Source: Bacteroidota bacterium | GTDB lineage: Bacteria > Bacteroidota > Ignavibacteria > Kryptoniales > JAKASW01 | Reading direction: 5' to 3' | Assembly (NCBI GenBank): GCA_021845665.1 | Contig: JAJZVO010000048.1 | Coordinates: 1 to 33,328, forward strand | Length of the DNA: 33,328 nt | Shown: positions 1 to 6,610 of the stretch, piece by piece | Position numbering within the stretch: the first letter of the stretch is position 1 | Layout: the number at the start of each line of letters is the position of its first letter | Made by a program: the position numbers and the translations under genes | Notes under the pieces: model-generated | What the model was told of the DNA's origin: nothing | The model's database searches: none | Seen by the model: only the letters and a program-made list of their open reading frames with translations

Positions 1-754
1 CCGCACTTTCGATAGGCTGACCCAGAAGAAGTTTGCCACAAACAATTATCAGAAACATCGCTACAACAACGGTGAGCAAAGATCCGATTGCAGTGTCCCA
101 TTGCCCGAATTTGATGTCCTTCTCCTGTAATCCCTTGTCCACCACCGAGCTTTGCTGGAAGAACAGCATCCATGGTGCTATGGTCGTACCGATGTTTGCC
201 ATTAAGAGGAAAAACAAATCGTTAGTAAAACCACCTGGCGGCAGGTTGGGAATCACGCTGTTCCGTATGATATCTGGCACTGACGGATGAACCACGAACG
301 CTGCGGGAATGTAAATAAGATTTCCGATGCAAATCACAAGAGCTATTTTCTCCCAGGTCCAATAACTCCCGGTCAGAATCATCGACCCCATAAGCGTCCA
401 GCACGCTAATACCGTAATCCATGCGGGAATACCGAAAATGCTCATAGCGGCGGTCATCCCGATAAACTCCGTTATCATTGTCAGCCAATCTGTCAAAATA
501 AGATCGAGGAGGGAAAACCAACCCCAAAAAGATCCGAACGAATCAAAGATTGCTTCAGCATGGCCTCGTTTGGTCACCGCTCCCAATCGGACGGTCATTT
601 CCTGGACTAGATATGCAACAGGACCAAGCAAAATCAGGAACCACAAGAGGTGATTTCCATACTGCGCACCAGTTGTAGTGTAGGTTGTAATTCCTCCTGC
701 ATCGTTATCCGCTACCATCACGATTATGCCTGGCCCTGCGACAAGCGCGAACAT
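1..754 (-). CDS. NRAMP-family divalent metal transporter, C-terminus beyond window
   Basis: Membrane transporter of the NRAMP superfamily, which moves divalent cations with proton coupling. Translated from ATG 754, it begins with a hydrophobic segment containing GPGIIVMVADNDAGG. This corresponds to TM1 of NRAMP proteins, but the usual DPGN metal motif is replaced by DNDAGG. Further in, the segment NIGTTIAPWMLFFQQ takes the place of the canonical TM6 MPH region. These substitutions fit an NRAMP-related subgroup rather than classical Mn/Fe MntH, so the metal specificity is open. About 251 codons are present before the window edge. A better Shine-Dalgarno (GGAG) and ATG lie upstream at 811, in the same frame, but a TGA at 769-767 separates them from this start. 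The usable start may therefore be a secondary one. It lies downstream of and in the same orientation as the two-component genes, 157 bp away. Confidence 0.8.
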   Translation of the reverse strand, partial: MFALVAGPGIIVMVADNDAGGITTYTTTGAQYGNHLLWFLILLGPVAYLVQEMTVRLGAVTKRGHAEAIFDSFGSFWGWFSLLDLILTDWLTMITEFIGMTAAMSIFGIPAWITVLACWTLMGSMILTGSYWTWEKIALVICIGNLIYIPAAFVVHPSVPDIIRNSVIPNLPPGGFTNDLFFLLMANIGTTIAPWMLFFQQSSVVDKGLQEKDIKFGQWDTAIGSLLTVVVAMFLIIVCGKLLLGQPIESA

Positions 755-967
755 TCTTAATGCCTTTCAATATTTGCGAAGCTGGTAGAAGATTTTTGCC
801 AGTACATTCATTCTATTTCTCCGATCAGGACAGGGTTTTTGGTCAGTCGTTCCTCAATACAACAGAGGATATTCCGAATAAAGACATACCAAGATAATCC
901 CGTAACCTTAAGCGGACCGCGAAGTGAATGTTAAAAAAATTTTATGGTGGGAGAATATCTGAAGAGT

Positions 968-1900
968 TTACGATGCCTGTTCAATTGTTATGAGAGCGGC
1001 ATACCAGATTATTCCGTCGTGATAGTAGATTCCCATGTTCTTGTGGGCATCCACAAGAGCATTTACAACCCGATTACCGAGTCCAAGATGATGATCGTCT
1101 CGCGAAAATCCCTTTCGTTCATTATAGATAATGAGACTGATTTGATTTGAAGCGCATCGGATTTTGACTCTGACGTTTCCACGTCCGTGACGAACCGCAT
1201 TTGTGAGGAGGTTCTGCAAGATGAGTCGCATATACGTTTCATCTACATTCGCCTTACAGGAAGTGCTGATGACTTGAATATCGCGTCCGTCCTCCTGTGC
1301 GATCAAACGAAAATCGGTAACGACGTCAGCCATCAGAACATCGAGACTGCAGTTCGATCTGTGAAGCACAAGTTGTCCTCTCTCAGACCGTGCTATAAGA
1401 AGCATTTGTTCCACATCCTGGGTCAGTCGAGAAAGTTCAGATTGAAGTTCATCAGCGAGAACGGGATCGATCCGTTCCGCCGCTTGCTCAATTTTCAATC
1501 TTAAGATTGATAAAGGTGTTCTTAATTCGTGAGCGACTTGCCTTGAAAATTCATTGGCATGCATCATTTCGATGTGAACCCGGCTCGATAGCTCATTTAT
1601 ACTCTCCACAAGTTGCGTTATCGGCGGCGAGGTTTGTTCGAGCCAAATTTTCTTATTGACGTTTTGAGGATCGATGTTTGTAAGCTGCCTGTTTATCGAA
1701 TCGACGGGGTGATTGATTGAACGGCCAAGAATCAATGAGACAATAAGGAACGCTGCAAGCATACCGATTGCGAAGATTGATTCTGTGCGGGCGCCGAACG
1801 GTACACCATGGAACACGCTTACTGTGGCCAAGAAGACAATGGAAACCACCAGGAAAGTTGCAGAGAACCAGATGAATAGCCGAAGCGGGATGGAATTCAC
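968..1900 (-). CDS. Sensor histidine kinase
   Basis: Membrane sensor kinase of 310 residues, the partner of the response regulator just upstream. Two transmembrane stretches (about 8-30 and 43-60) enclose a very short periplasmic loop, followed by a HAMP-like linker (about 60-110). The HisKA H-box is VAHELRTPL with phosphorylatable His124. The N-box is LQNLLTNAVRHG, with Asn230 and Asn234. The G1 box is degenerate: YNERKG appears where DxGxG is expected. G2 survives as GLGNRVV (273-279). The missing G1 aspartate, which normally contacts the adenine of ATP, may lower kinase activity. The start overlaps the regulator stop by 4 bp, so the two are co-translated. The short sensing loop makes the signal unclear; the neighbouring metal transporter hints at a metal or envelope signal (inference). 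Confidence 0.88.
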   Translation of the reverse strand: MNSIPLRLFIWFSATFLVVSIVFLATVSVFHGVPFGARTESIFAIGMLAAFLIVSLILGRSINHPVDSINRQLTNIDPQNVNKKIWLEQTSPPITQLVESINELSSRVHIEMMHANEFSRQVAHELRTPLSILRLKIEQAAERIDPVLADELQSELSRLTQDVEQMLLIARSERGQLVLHRSNCSLDVLMADVVTDFRLIAQEDGRDIQVISTSCKANVDETYMRLILQNLLTNAVRHGRGNVRVKIRCASNQISLIIYNERKGFSRDDHHLGLGNRVVNALVDAHKNMGIYYHDGIIWYAALITIEQAS

Positions 1901-2574
1901 TGCTTTTCTTTCCTAAGGGCAAAACCAACTCCTCTTATGGTCTGCACAAGCGGCGGTATCCCTGCAAGGTCAATTTTTTGGCGAAGGTGGTTGACATAGA
2001 CATTCACGAGATTAGTATCGGAGTCGAAGAACTGGTTCCATACCCGTTCGATTATGAGCGCCTTGCTGACGGGCCTTGGTGATGCGGTCATCAATAGTTC
2101 TAGGAGAGCGAATTCTCTGTTGGTCAGCTCAATGGATTTCCCTTGACGGGTTACTGTTCGCCCTACCATGTCCATCTCAAGGTCTTCCACACGCATTACG
2201 GTAGAAAAGTTTGGTCGCTGTCGTCGAAGAAGCGCACGTACACGGGCAAGAAGCTCGACGATTGAAAATGGTTTCACTAGGTAATCGTCTGCACCTGCGT
2301 CGAGTCCCCGAACCCGATCTTCGACCTCAGTGCGGGCAGTGATGAATAGAACTGGCGTCGTATTTCCCTTACGTCGGATAGACCTGACCACGTTCATGCC
2401 GTCGCGCTGCGGTAGCATGATATCCAGAACCATTACATCAAAGGAATAGTTTTCCGCGAGCCATGACGCTTCTTCGCCATCGAGTGCCCAGTCAACGGCA
2501 TAACCTTCCGCTATAAGGGCTTGTTTGACATGTTCACCGAGTTTTGGGTCGTCTTCTGCGAGGAGAGTCCGCAT
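1897..2574 (-). CDS. OmpR/PhoB-family response regulator
   Basis: DNA-binding regulator of 225 residues. The receiver domain (1-115) has the acidic pocket Asp8/Asp9, phosphoacceptor Asp51 in VLDIMLP, the FITART switch segment and Lys in VKPF. The C-terminal winged helix (about 125-223) ends in the usual TIRGVGFAL. Length is normal for the family. It is transcribed with the histidine kinase (4-bp overlap) and probably acts on genes close by, such as the NRAMP-like transporter, although no clear regulator-binding direct repeat was recognised. The start ATG at 2574 follows AGAGG at a short spacing. Confidence 0.93.
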   Translation of the reverse strand: MRTLLAEDDPKLGEHVKQALIAEGYAVDWALDGEEASWLAENYSFDVMVLDIMLPQRDGMNVVRSIRRKGNTTPVLFITARTEVEDRVRGLDAGADDYLVKPFSIVELLARVRALLRRQRPNFSTVMRVEDLEMDMVGRTVTRQGKSIELTNREFALLELLMTASPRPVSKALIIERVWNQFFDSDTNLVNVYVNHLRQKIDLAGIPPLVQTIRGVGFALRKEKQ

Positions 2575-3011
2575 GACCTCTAATAAATTTGTTTAAAGTG
2601 TATTTTCCACAAAAAGTTTTTGAACTTTGATTAACAGCATTTCTCAACCAAACACCCAAAGGAGTCAGGACCTGAATTTTCAGGGGAAAGGTTGATGATG
2701 ACTTAAGTTAGGTTGTTACGGAGTTTTTCTCAATTCGCCAAGGTGAGCCTGATAAGATATAGGACGTTGAGATAGTTAATTTGTTATTTCGGCTGTCCAT
2801 CTGGATCCGCCTGTCTTATCTGTCGCCAGACGCTGTCTCATTCAGGTATCGCGCCAGGATAGCGGTCGGCCCGCATTTTCCCGCACAGTCCCGCACACGA
2901 CGTGCGGGATCTGGGGCGCTGACCGAACATACGGGATGCATGTCTTTTGATCCGCAATATCCACGCAGCCCACCCAACCAATTCCATTATCCCCACTCTA
3001 TGATTTTATCG
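2575..3011. other. Gene-poor interval between regulator and abiE locus 1
   Basis: A 437-bp stretch with no convincing gene. The part next to 2574 is AT-rich and should hold the promoter of the two-component genes (minus strand). The middle contains repeated CCCGCA words and a perfect hairpin at 2889-2909. An 82-codon plus-strand frame (2781-3029) looks accidental because it has no Shine-Dalgarno and a composition unlike protein. Confidence 0.6.
2889..2909. repeat. Perfect inverted repeat TCCCGCAC-N5-GTGCGGGA
   Basis: Eight-base arms (2889-2896 and 2902-2909) around ACGAC. No T-tract follows on either strand, so it is not a typical terminator. It lies about 100 bp beyond the 3' end of the minus-strand AbiEii gene and could stabilise or end that transcript. 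Similar TCCCGC/GCGGGA arms occur at 10853-10887 and in the terminator at 32202-32236. Confidence 0.5.
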
Positions 3012-3923
3012 CTACACCCAGTTATCTGACGCTCCCCACTTTTTCTTCAGCTCCTTCCCGATAGTGATTGCTTCGAGAACAGGTATAAGAAATTTCTCAA
3101 TGTCAGCGACGATCTTGCAGAAATCTTCATGGGCGTTCACTAGCTTGCTCTTTCCAAGAAATGCTTTCCATTGAGTTTGCTTGTTCTCATTGCTGCAGAA
3201 ACCGGCATCGAAAACCTGAGGATGAACAATAATCTCTGTCTTCCTCTGGTTGAAAGTTTTCTTGATGGCTTTCGCCAGATCCTCGCCTCCGAAGTCAAAC
3301 ATACGTGCCATCAGCCAAATGTCATAAAAGTCTTTCATTCTGCTATTCAGAAATCCAAGCTTGATCATCGCCTGGAGTTTTTCTGCAATGGAGGTCTCCT
3401 TGCTGTAGCCGCTAAACTTGGGAGCGGGGAAATCAAGAATTGTTGGGTATGAGATTCTAGCTGGGCGCGGGCTGACCACGTCTCCGAACCCAATATCGAT
3501 CTGAAGATTCACTCTTGCATTTCCGAGCGCTCCTTTGAGCGTGACTCTTATACCTTCATAGTCTGCATCCTCTGCAATCGATTCGCCAATTACGCTCTCT
3601 TGATCGAATGTCATTCCATCAGGTTCGACTCTGACCTTACAAGCATCTTTCATGATCTTTTCGATTGCACGGATATCGTTGGGGGTCTTTCCGAGTAGGT
3701 CTATATCCTTGGTAGGTCGCGACGCCGGTGCTCCCCAGACAGAAAACATCAGCGCTCCCTTCAGGATAAACTTGCTGGCATGTTCTGTTTTCGACAATCT
3801 GTAAATAAATCGCTCCATTGCAAAGTATTGCAGGAGTTCGTTGAACGGACGCTAAGTTTCCGTTGCCTTGTTCAGAAGTTTTTGATGGACCGATGCTGGC
3901 AGGTTGCTGATCTCGCGAGCCAT
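3012..3923 (-). pseudogene. AbiEii-type nucleotidyltransferase toxin (locus 1), in-frame amber stop
   Basis: Toxin of a type IV AbiE toxin-antitoxin/abortive-infection pair (DUF1814, nucleotidyltransferase fold). The NTase core is visible as FILKGALMFSVWG followed by the paired acidic residues in RPTKDIDLLG. The later DIGFGDVV and the SIAEKLQAM motif are also typical. Read from ATG 3923, which directly abuts the antitoxin stop, the frame gives an expected AbiEii N-terminus (MAREISNLPASVHQKLL...) but meets TAG at 3854-3852 (codon 24). The same frame then continues RPFNELLQYFAMERF to the normal end, 304 codons in all including the amber. An ATG at 3818 could restart translation but would remove conserved N-terminal residues. 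A nonsense mutation is the simplest reading. Confidence 0.85.
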
Positions 3924-4547
3924 CTAAAAGATTGCCTCAAGATATGGCCGCATAATATCCTTCACTCGACATATCGCTGCAAACTTCATGAGTTCGTTTG
4001 ACTTGATCTTTCCTCGCTGTCTGCATGTACGGAGAGCCTCGACTGCAGTATCGATCCCGATCTTATTACGGAACTTGAAACAGTCGGCAAGAGTCTTTTC
4101 CGCTGAATAGATTCGTACCTGTACACCATCTATGCTGTGGGATTCGATCCCTTCTGTGAACGACTTGCCTTTGAAACGGTAAGCCCGGAAGGGTGGATGT
4201 TCAAGACGTGGCTGCTCCGCACCAATCGGAAGTGCGATATCAACTTCATGTGGGATGTGGGTTGTGAGGTCGTGGAACGAGAGTGCAGATAGAAGGCATA
4301 TCACTCCGTTAGGAATCCTGGTGGCGATCTTTACGAGATCGGGGTTACTAAGCTGACGATGTCCCGCGATCTTGTAGACACCGCGGCTGAGCTTTTCAAG
4401 CTTTCCATCCTCGAGCAGAGAGTAAAGCGTCGCTGGATGGATTCCGGCCTGAAGAGCCTCCGTTGTCCGAAGGATACCGCCATTCTTTTGAAAGGCAGCA
4501 AGTGCTCTTTCCATACGCGACGTGGTTTTTCTTCCGACATCTGGCAT
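3924..4547 (-). CDS. AbiEi-type antitoxin/transcriptional regulator (locus 1)
   Basis: Antitoxin of 207 residues for the downstream AbiEii gene. The N-terminal winged helix-turn-helix (about 8-60; ALQAGIHPATLYSLLEDGKL, then SRGVYKIAG) binds DNA. The rest is the AbiEi C-terminal domain. In this family the antitoxin works by repressing its own operon and counteracting the toxin without direct protein contact. The stop codon touches the toxin ATG, so the pair is translationally linked. The gene looks intact although its toxin partner carries a stop. A palindrome sits immediately upstream at 4554-4585 and overlaps the AGG of the ribosome-binding site, consistent with autoregulation. Confidence 0.88.
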   Translation of the reverse strand: MPDVGRKTTSRMERALAAFQKNGGILRTTEALQAGIHPATLYSLLEDGKLEKLSRGVYKIAGHRQLSNPDLVKIATRIPNGVICLLSALSFHDLTTHIPHEVDIALPIGAEQPRLEHPPFRAYRFKGKSFTEGIESHSIDGVQVRIYSAEKTLADCFKFRNKIGIDTAVEALRTCRQRGKIKSNELMKFAAICRVKDIMRPYLEAIF

Positions 4548-4553
4548 GATAAA

Positions 4554-4585
4554 ATTACCTACACTTATCGATTTCGATAGGTAAT
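4554..4585. promoter_or_regulatory. Candidate AbiEi operator, nested palindrome
   Basis: Outer arms ATTACCTA (4554-4561) and TAGGTAAT (4578-4585) surround an inner TATCGA-TT-TCGATA (4566-4579). It lies 7 bp upstream of the abiEi locus 1 start codon. AbiEi proteins are known to bind inverted repeats in front of their own gene, so this is the likely autoregulatory site. Confidence 0.65.
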
Positions 4586-4776
4586 ATTATCAAGGGTCAA
4601 AACAGAATCAAGACTGATCTTGCCTTCAGGGATGTCTTGGAGATGAGATTTTCCGTGGCACGAATATGGCACGATGGTCATACACTTTTGTATCAGAACA
4701 GACTTCTCGGTATCAGAAAATCTGCCAAAACCTGCTAAAAGAGGCTAAAGCAGTTTGAAAAGGGCAAGTTATACTT

Positions 4777-4806
4777 TCTGTCACGCAGGAGGTCGCGAGT
4801 TCGAGT
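4777..4806 (+). other. tRNA-Asp (GTC) gene fragment, probable attachment-site remnant
   Basis: The segment reads like the middle of a bacterial tRNA-Asp: anticodon loop CTGTCAC (anticodon GTC at 4780-4782), 3' anticodon stem GCAGG, a variable loop, T-stem GCGAG and T-loop TTCGAGT (4800-4806). The 3' T-stem strand and acceptor stem are missing (GACGG follows instead of CTCGC), and the 5' half is also absent. Such tRNA pieces are typical cores left by tyrosine-recombinase integration. It lies between the two abiE loci. Confidence 0.65.
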
Positions 4807-4876
4807 GACGGTCATATCGAAGCAATGCGCTGCATTCTCACCTTGAAGGTAGTCCTCGAAATTGCCTTTCTCCAGA

Positions 4877-4897
4877 AAGTATGATATTTTCATACTT
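4877..4897. promoter_or_regulatory. Candidate operator of abiE locus 2, AAGTATGA-N5-TCATACTT
   Basis: Perfect 8-bp inverted repeat (4877-4884 and 4890-4897), placed 3 bp before the GGAGGA ribosome-binding site of the plus-strand abiEi gene. Its position also argues that translation starts downstream of it, at 4910 or 4934, rather than at the ATG at 4862. Its sequence differs from the locus 1 palindrome, so the two regulators should not cross-bind. Confidence 0.65.
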
Positions 4898-4909
4898 ACT
4901 GGAGGAGAT

Positions 4910-5548
4910 GTGGAAACCGGCTTGCAAGGCTATATGGATTATGCCTACCTACTTGAACAGGTAAAGGACTACCAATCCCCCAAGGCAAAGATCACAACAA
5001 TGATCAAGTCCGGAGAGATCATTCGAGTCAGAAGAGGACTTTACGTCCCGGGCCAGAGCAATTCCTACTCCTTGAAGACCCTCGCCAACCGAATCTACGG
5101 CCCATCCTACCTCTCGTTCGAGTACGCTCTCTCATATCACAACTTGATTCCCGAGAGAGTCGCCACAATTACTTCGGCCAGCCTCGCAAAGAACAAGCGA
5201 AGGGAGTTTAGGACACCCGTCGGGACTTTCGTTTACCACAGCGTTGCACCCGGCTTATACCCATATGGCGTGACCAGGAGGGAAGAGGAGGGCAGCCCGT
5301 TCCTGATCGCCACAAAGGAAAAGGCCATTTGCGATACGCTCTCAAAGCTCAAGGGGCACACCGACAGGAGCTCGCTCGAAGAGCTTCTCTACGAAGACCT
5401 GCGAATGGAAGAAGAAGATATCCTGAGTCTGAGTCTCTCCGATATCGAGTTCCTTGTCCCACTATATCGAAAAAAGCTGCTCACAGACTTACTTACATAT
5501 CTTAGGCAAAAGAGCACCTCGCCGGGAAGGAAGAAGCGCCGTGCATAG
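4910..5548 (+). CDS. AbiEi-type antitoxin/regulator (locus 2)
   Basis: Putative antitoxin of a second, unrelated abiE pair. The N-terminal winged-helix part (YLLEQVKDYQSPKAKITTMI, then IIRVRRGLYVPG) and the AbiEi-like central part (YLSFEYALSYHNLIPERV) are clear, and IATKEKAICDTL is typical. I prefer GTG 4910, 3 bp after GGAGGA; ATG 4934 after AAGG is an alternative. The frame also extends upstream to ATG 4862, but that would translate through the palindrome. The 3' end overlaps the GTG start of the toxin gene by 8 bp. It runs on the opposite strand to locus 1. Confidence 0.85.
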   Translation: METGLQGYMDYAYLLEQVKDYQSPKAKITTMIKSGEIIRVRRGLYVPGQSNSYSLKTLANRIYGPSYLSFEYALSYHNLIPERVATITSASLAKNKRREFRTPVGTFVYHSVAPGLYPYGVTRREEEGSPFLIATKEKAICDTLSKLKGHTDRSSLEELLYEDLRMEEEDILSLSLSDIEFLVPLYRKKLLTDLLTYLRQKSTSPGRKKRRA

Positions 5549-6413
5549 CGTTGTCGAAGACATGCTGAAGAAATATGATTGCAGCGACCCGGACCGATAT
5601 AAGAACGCGCTCAAGGAAGTCATCCAGGAAATCGCACTGCTCGGTCTTTTCAGAGGAGCGTTCTTCGACGAAGCCGCATTTTATGGTGGAACAGCTCTTA
5701 GAATATTCTACGGCATAGATCGCTTTTCACAGGACTTGGATTTCTCACTCCTCAAACCGGACAAGAAATTCAGAATTGACCCCTACTGCGAGTTCATCGA
5801 GAATGAACTAAGCGCATACGGATTCAAGGTCCAGGTCTCTCCCAAGAAGAAGTCTGCGCGTACGAACGTAGAATCGGCATTCATCAAGGGCGGTACAATG
5901 ATCAATATGATGCAGGTGAAGACTGTCCGACCTCCCGTTTCCGGCATCCATGGGGACGAGCTCCTGACGGTTAAGCTGGAAGTTGACGTTGACCCTCCGG
6001 CGGGGGCGACGTACGAACTCAAGCATCAACTGATGCCGATACCATACACCGTAAGGCTCTTCTCTCAACCTTCTTTATTCGCGGGAAAGCTCCATGCGAT
6101 ATTATGCAGGAGATGGGGAAGCGGCCGAATGAAGTGAAGGGACTTGTACGATTACGTCTGGTACCTCGGCCATTCGATTCCGGTTGACCTGACGCACCTT
6201 CAGGCCAGGATGGTCCAAACCGGTCATTGGAACAAAGGGAAGACACTAGCCGAAAAGGACCTGCGCAAATTACTTGACAAGAGATTCGACGCCATCGACT
6301 ATAGCCAGGCGAAACAGGACGTCCTTCCCTACATAACAGATCACTCAGCAGTTGACCTGTGGTCCACAGATTTCTTCAAGTCAATTACCGCCGACAAACT
6401 CATTTGTGGTTGA
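5541..6413 (+). pseudogene. AbiEii-type nucleotidyltransferase toxin (locus 2), disrupted
   Basis: DUF1814 toxin. From GTG 5541 the N-terminus MHSVVEDMLKKYD is typical, and AAFYGGTALRIFYG with FSQDLDFSL gives the nucleotidyltransferase core. The reading is normal up to about 6116 (FAGKLHAILCRRWG), then a TGA lies at 6135-6137. The same frame resumes RDLYDYVWYLG and runs to 6413. Between the two parts, a different frame encodes KRPNEVKG, which is what intact relatives have before RDLYDYVW. This points to a 1-base loss near 6119 followed by a 5-base loss near 6138 (AAGGGAAGGGAC collapsed to AAGGGAC). The two losses restore the frame but leave the stop. The gene is therefore a decayed toxin. Confidence 0.85.
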
Positions 6414-6479
6414 GGCTCTGACCAGCGACTCTGCCTTGCCCGAGAGGGCATCAATCCAGGTAAGCTCCTGCCCCAGCAC

Positions 6480-6508
6480 TTGCACTCTGTAAGTTTTGTG
6501 ATTAAAAT
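6480..6508 (+). promoter_or_regulatory. Sigma-70-like promoter of the fluoride cluster
   Basis: TTGCAC (6480-6485), a 17-bp spacer and TAAAAT (6503-6508). Transcription from this site would start close to 6515, that is, right at the first paired bases of riboswitch 1. The geometry strongly suggests that this is the main promoter of the cluster. Confidence 0.6.
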
Positions 6509-6513
6509 ATAAA

Positions 6514-6584
6514 GGCAGGTGATGGAGTTCGCCTCGAAACCATCCCGAATGTGCGAAAATGCACGGGATTGATAACTCCTACTC
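6514..6584 (+). promoter_or_regulatory. Fluoride riboswitch 1 (crcB motif)
   Basis: The aptamer core GGTGATGGAGTTCGCC (6518-6533) forms the first hairpin. The second hairpin has arms ATCCC (6542-6546) and GGGAT (6565-6569) with an inner GTGC/GCAC. It is followed at once by TGATAACTCCT (6570-6580), whose ACTCC pairs with GGAGT of the first loop to make the class-defining pseudoknot. The 3' strand is shared with the terminator downstream, so fluoride binding should favour read-through and switch the GTPase gene on. Confidence 0.93.
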
Positions 6585-6606
6585 AACGAAGAGTAGGAGT
6601 TTTTTG
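6575..6606 (+). terminator. Rho-independent terminator of riboswitch 1
   Basis: Perfect 10-bp stem ACTCCTACTC (6575-6584) / GAGTAGGAGT (6591-6600) with loop AACGAA and a run of Ts (6600-6605). The 5' arm contains the ACTCC needed by the aptamer pseudoknot, giving mutually exclusive folds. The only Shine-Dalgarno-like sequence for the next gene (AGGAG, 6595-6599) is inside the 3' arm. Confidence 0.9.
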
Positions 6607-6610
6607 TTTT

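Larger units (their letters stand above)
4548..4909. other. Intergenic region between the two divergent abiE loci
   Basis: This 362-bp interval carries the two candidate AbiEi operators and the tRNA-Asp fragment. The remainder (about 4590-4770) shows no coding signal. It has loosely repeated GTATCAGAA words (4689 and 4712 region). Confidence 0.6.

Noticed and set aside
2660-2720. TGATGATGACTT near 2693 as a further fluoride aptamer
   Set aside because: No matching first hairpin (GATG within a closing stem) or P3 hairpin is present.
2781-3029. 82-codon plus-strand open frame
   Set aside because: No ribosome-binding site, composition not protein-like, and it covers a perfect hairpin; most likely chance.
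752-6137. Stop-codon recoding (selenocysteine, pyrrolysine or a reassigned code) to explain the in-frame TGA and TAG
   Set aside because: Different stop codons are involved, genes elsewhere use all three stops normally, no SECIS-like element was seen, and the locus 2 toxin is better explained by indels.
6551-6610. Upstream extension of the dynamin-like GTPase start
   Set aside because: These codons lie inside the riboswitch second hairpin and terminator; translation from there is implausible.
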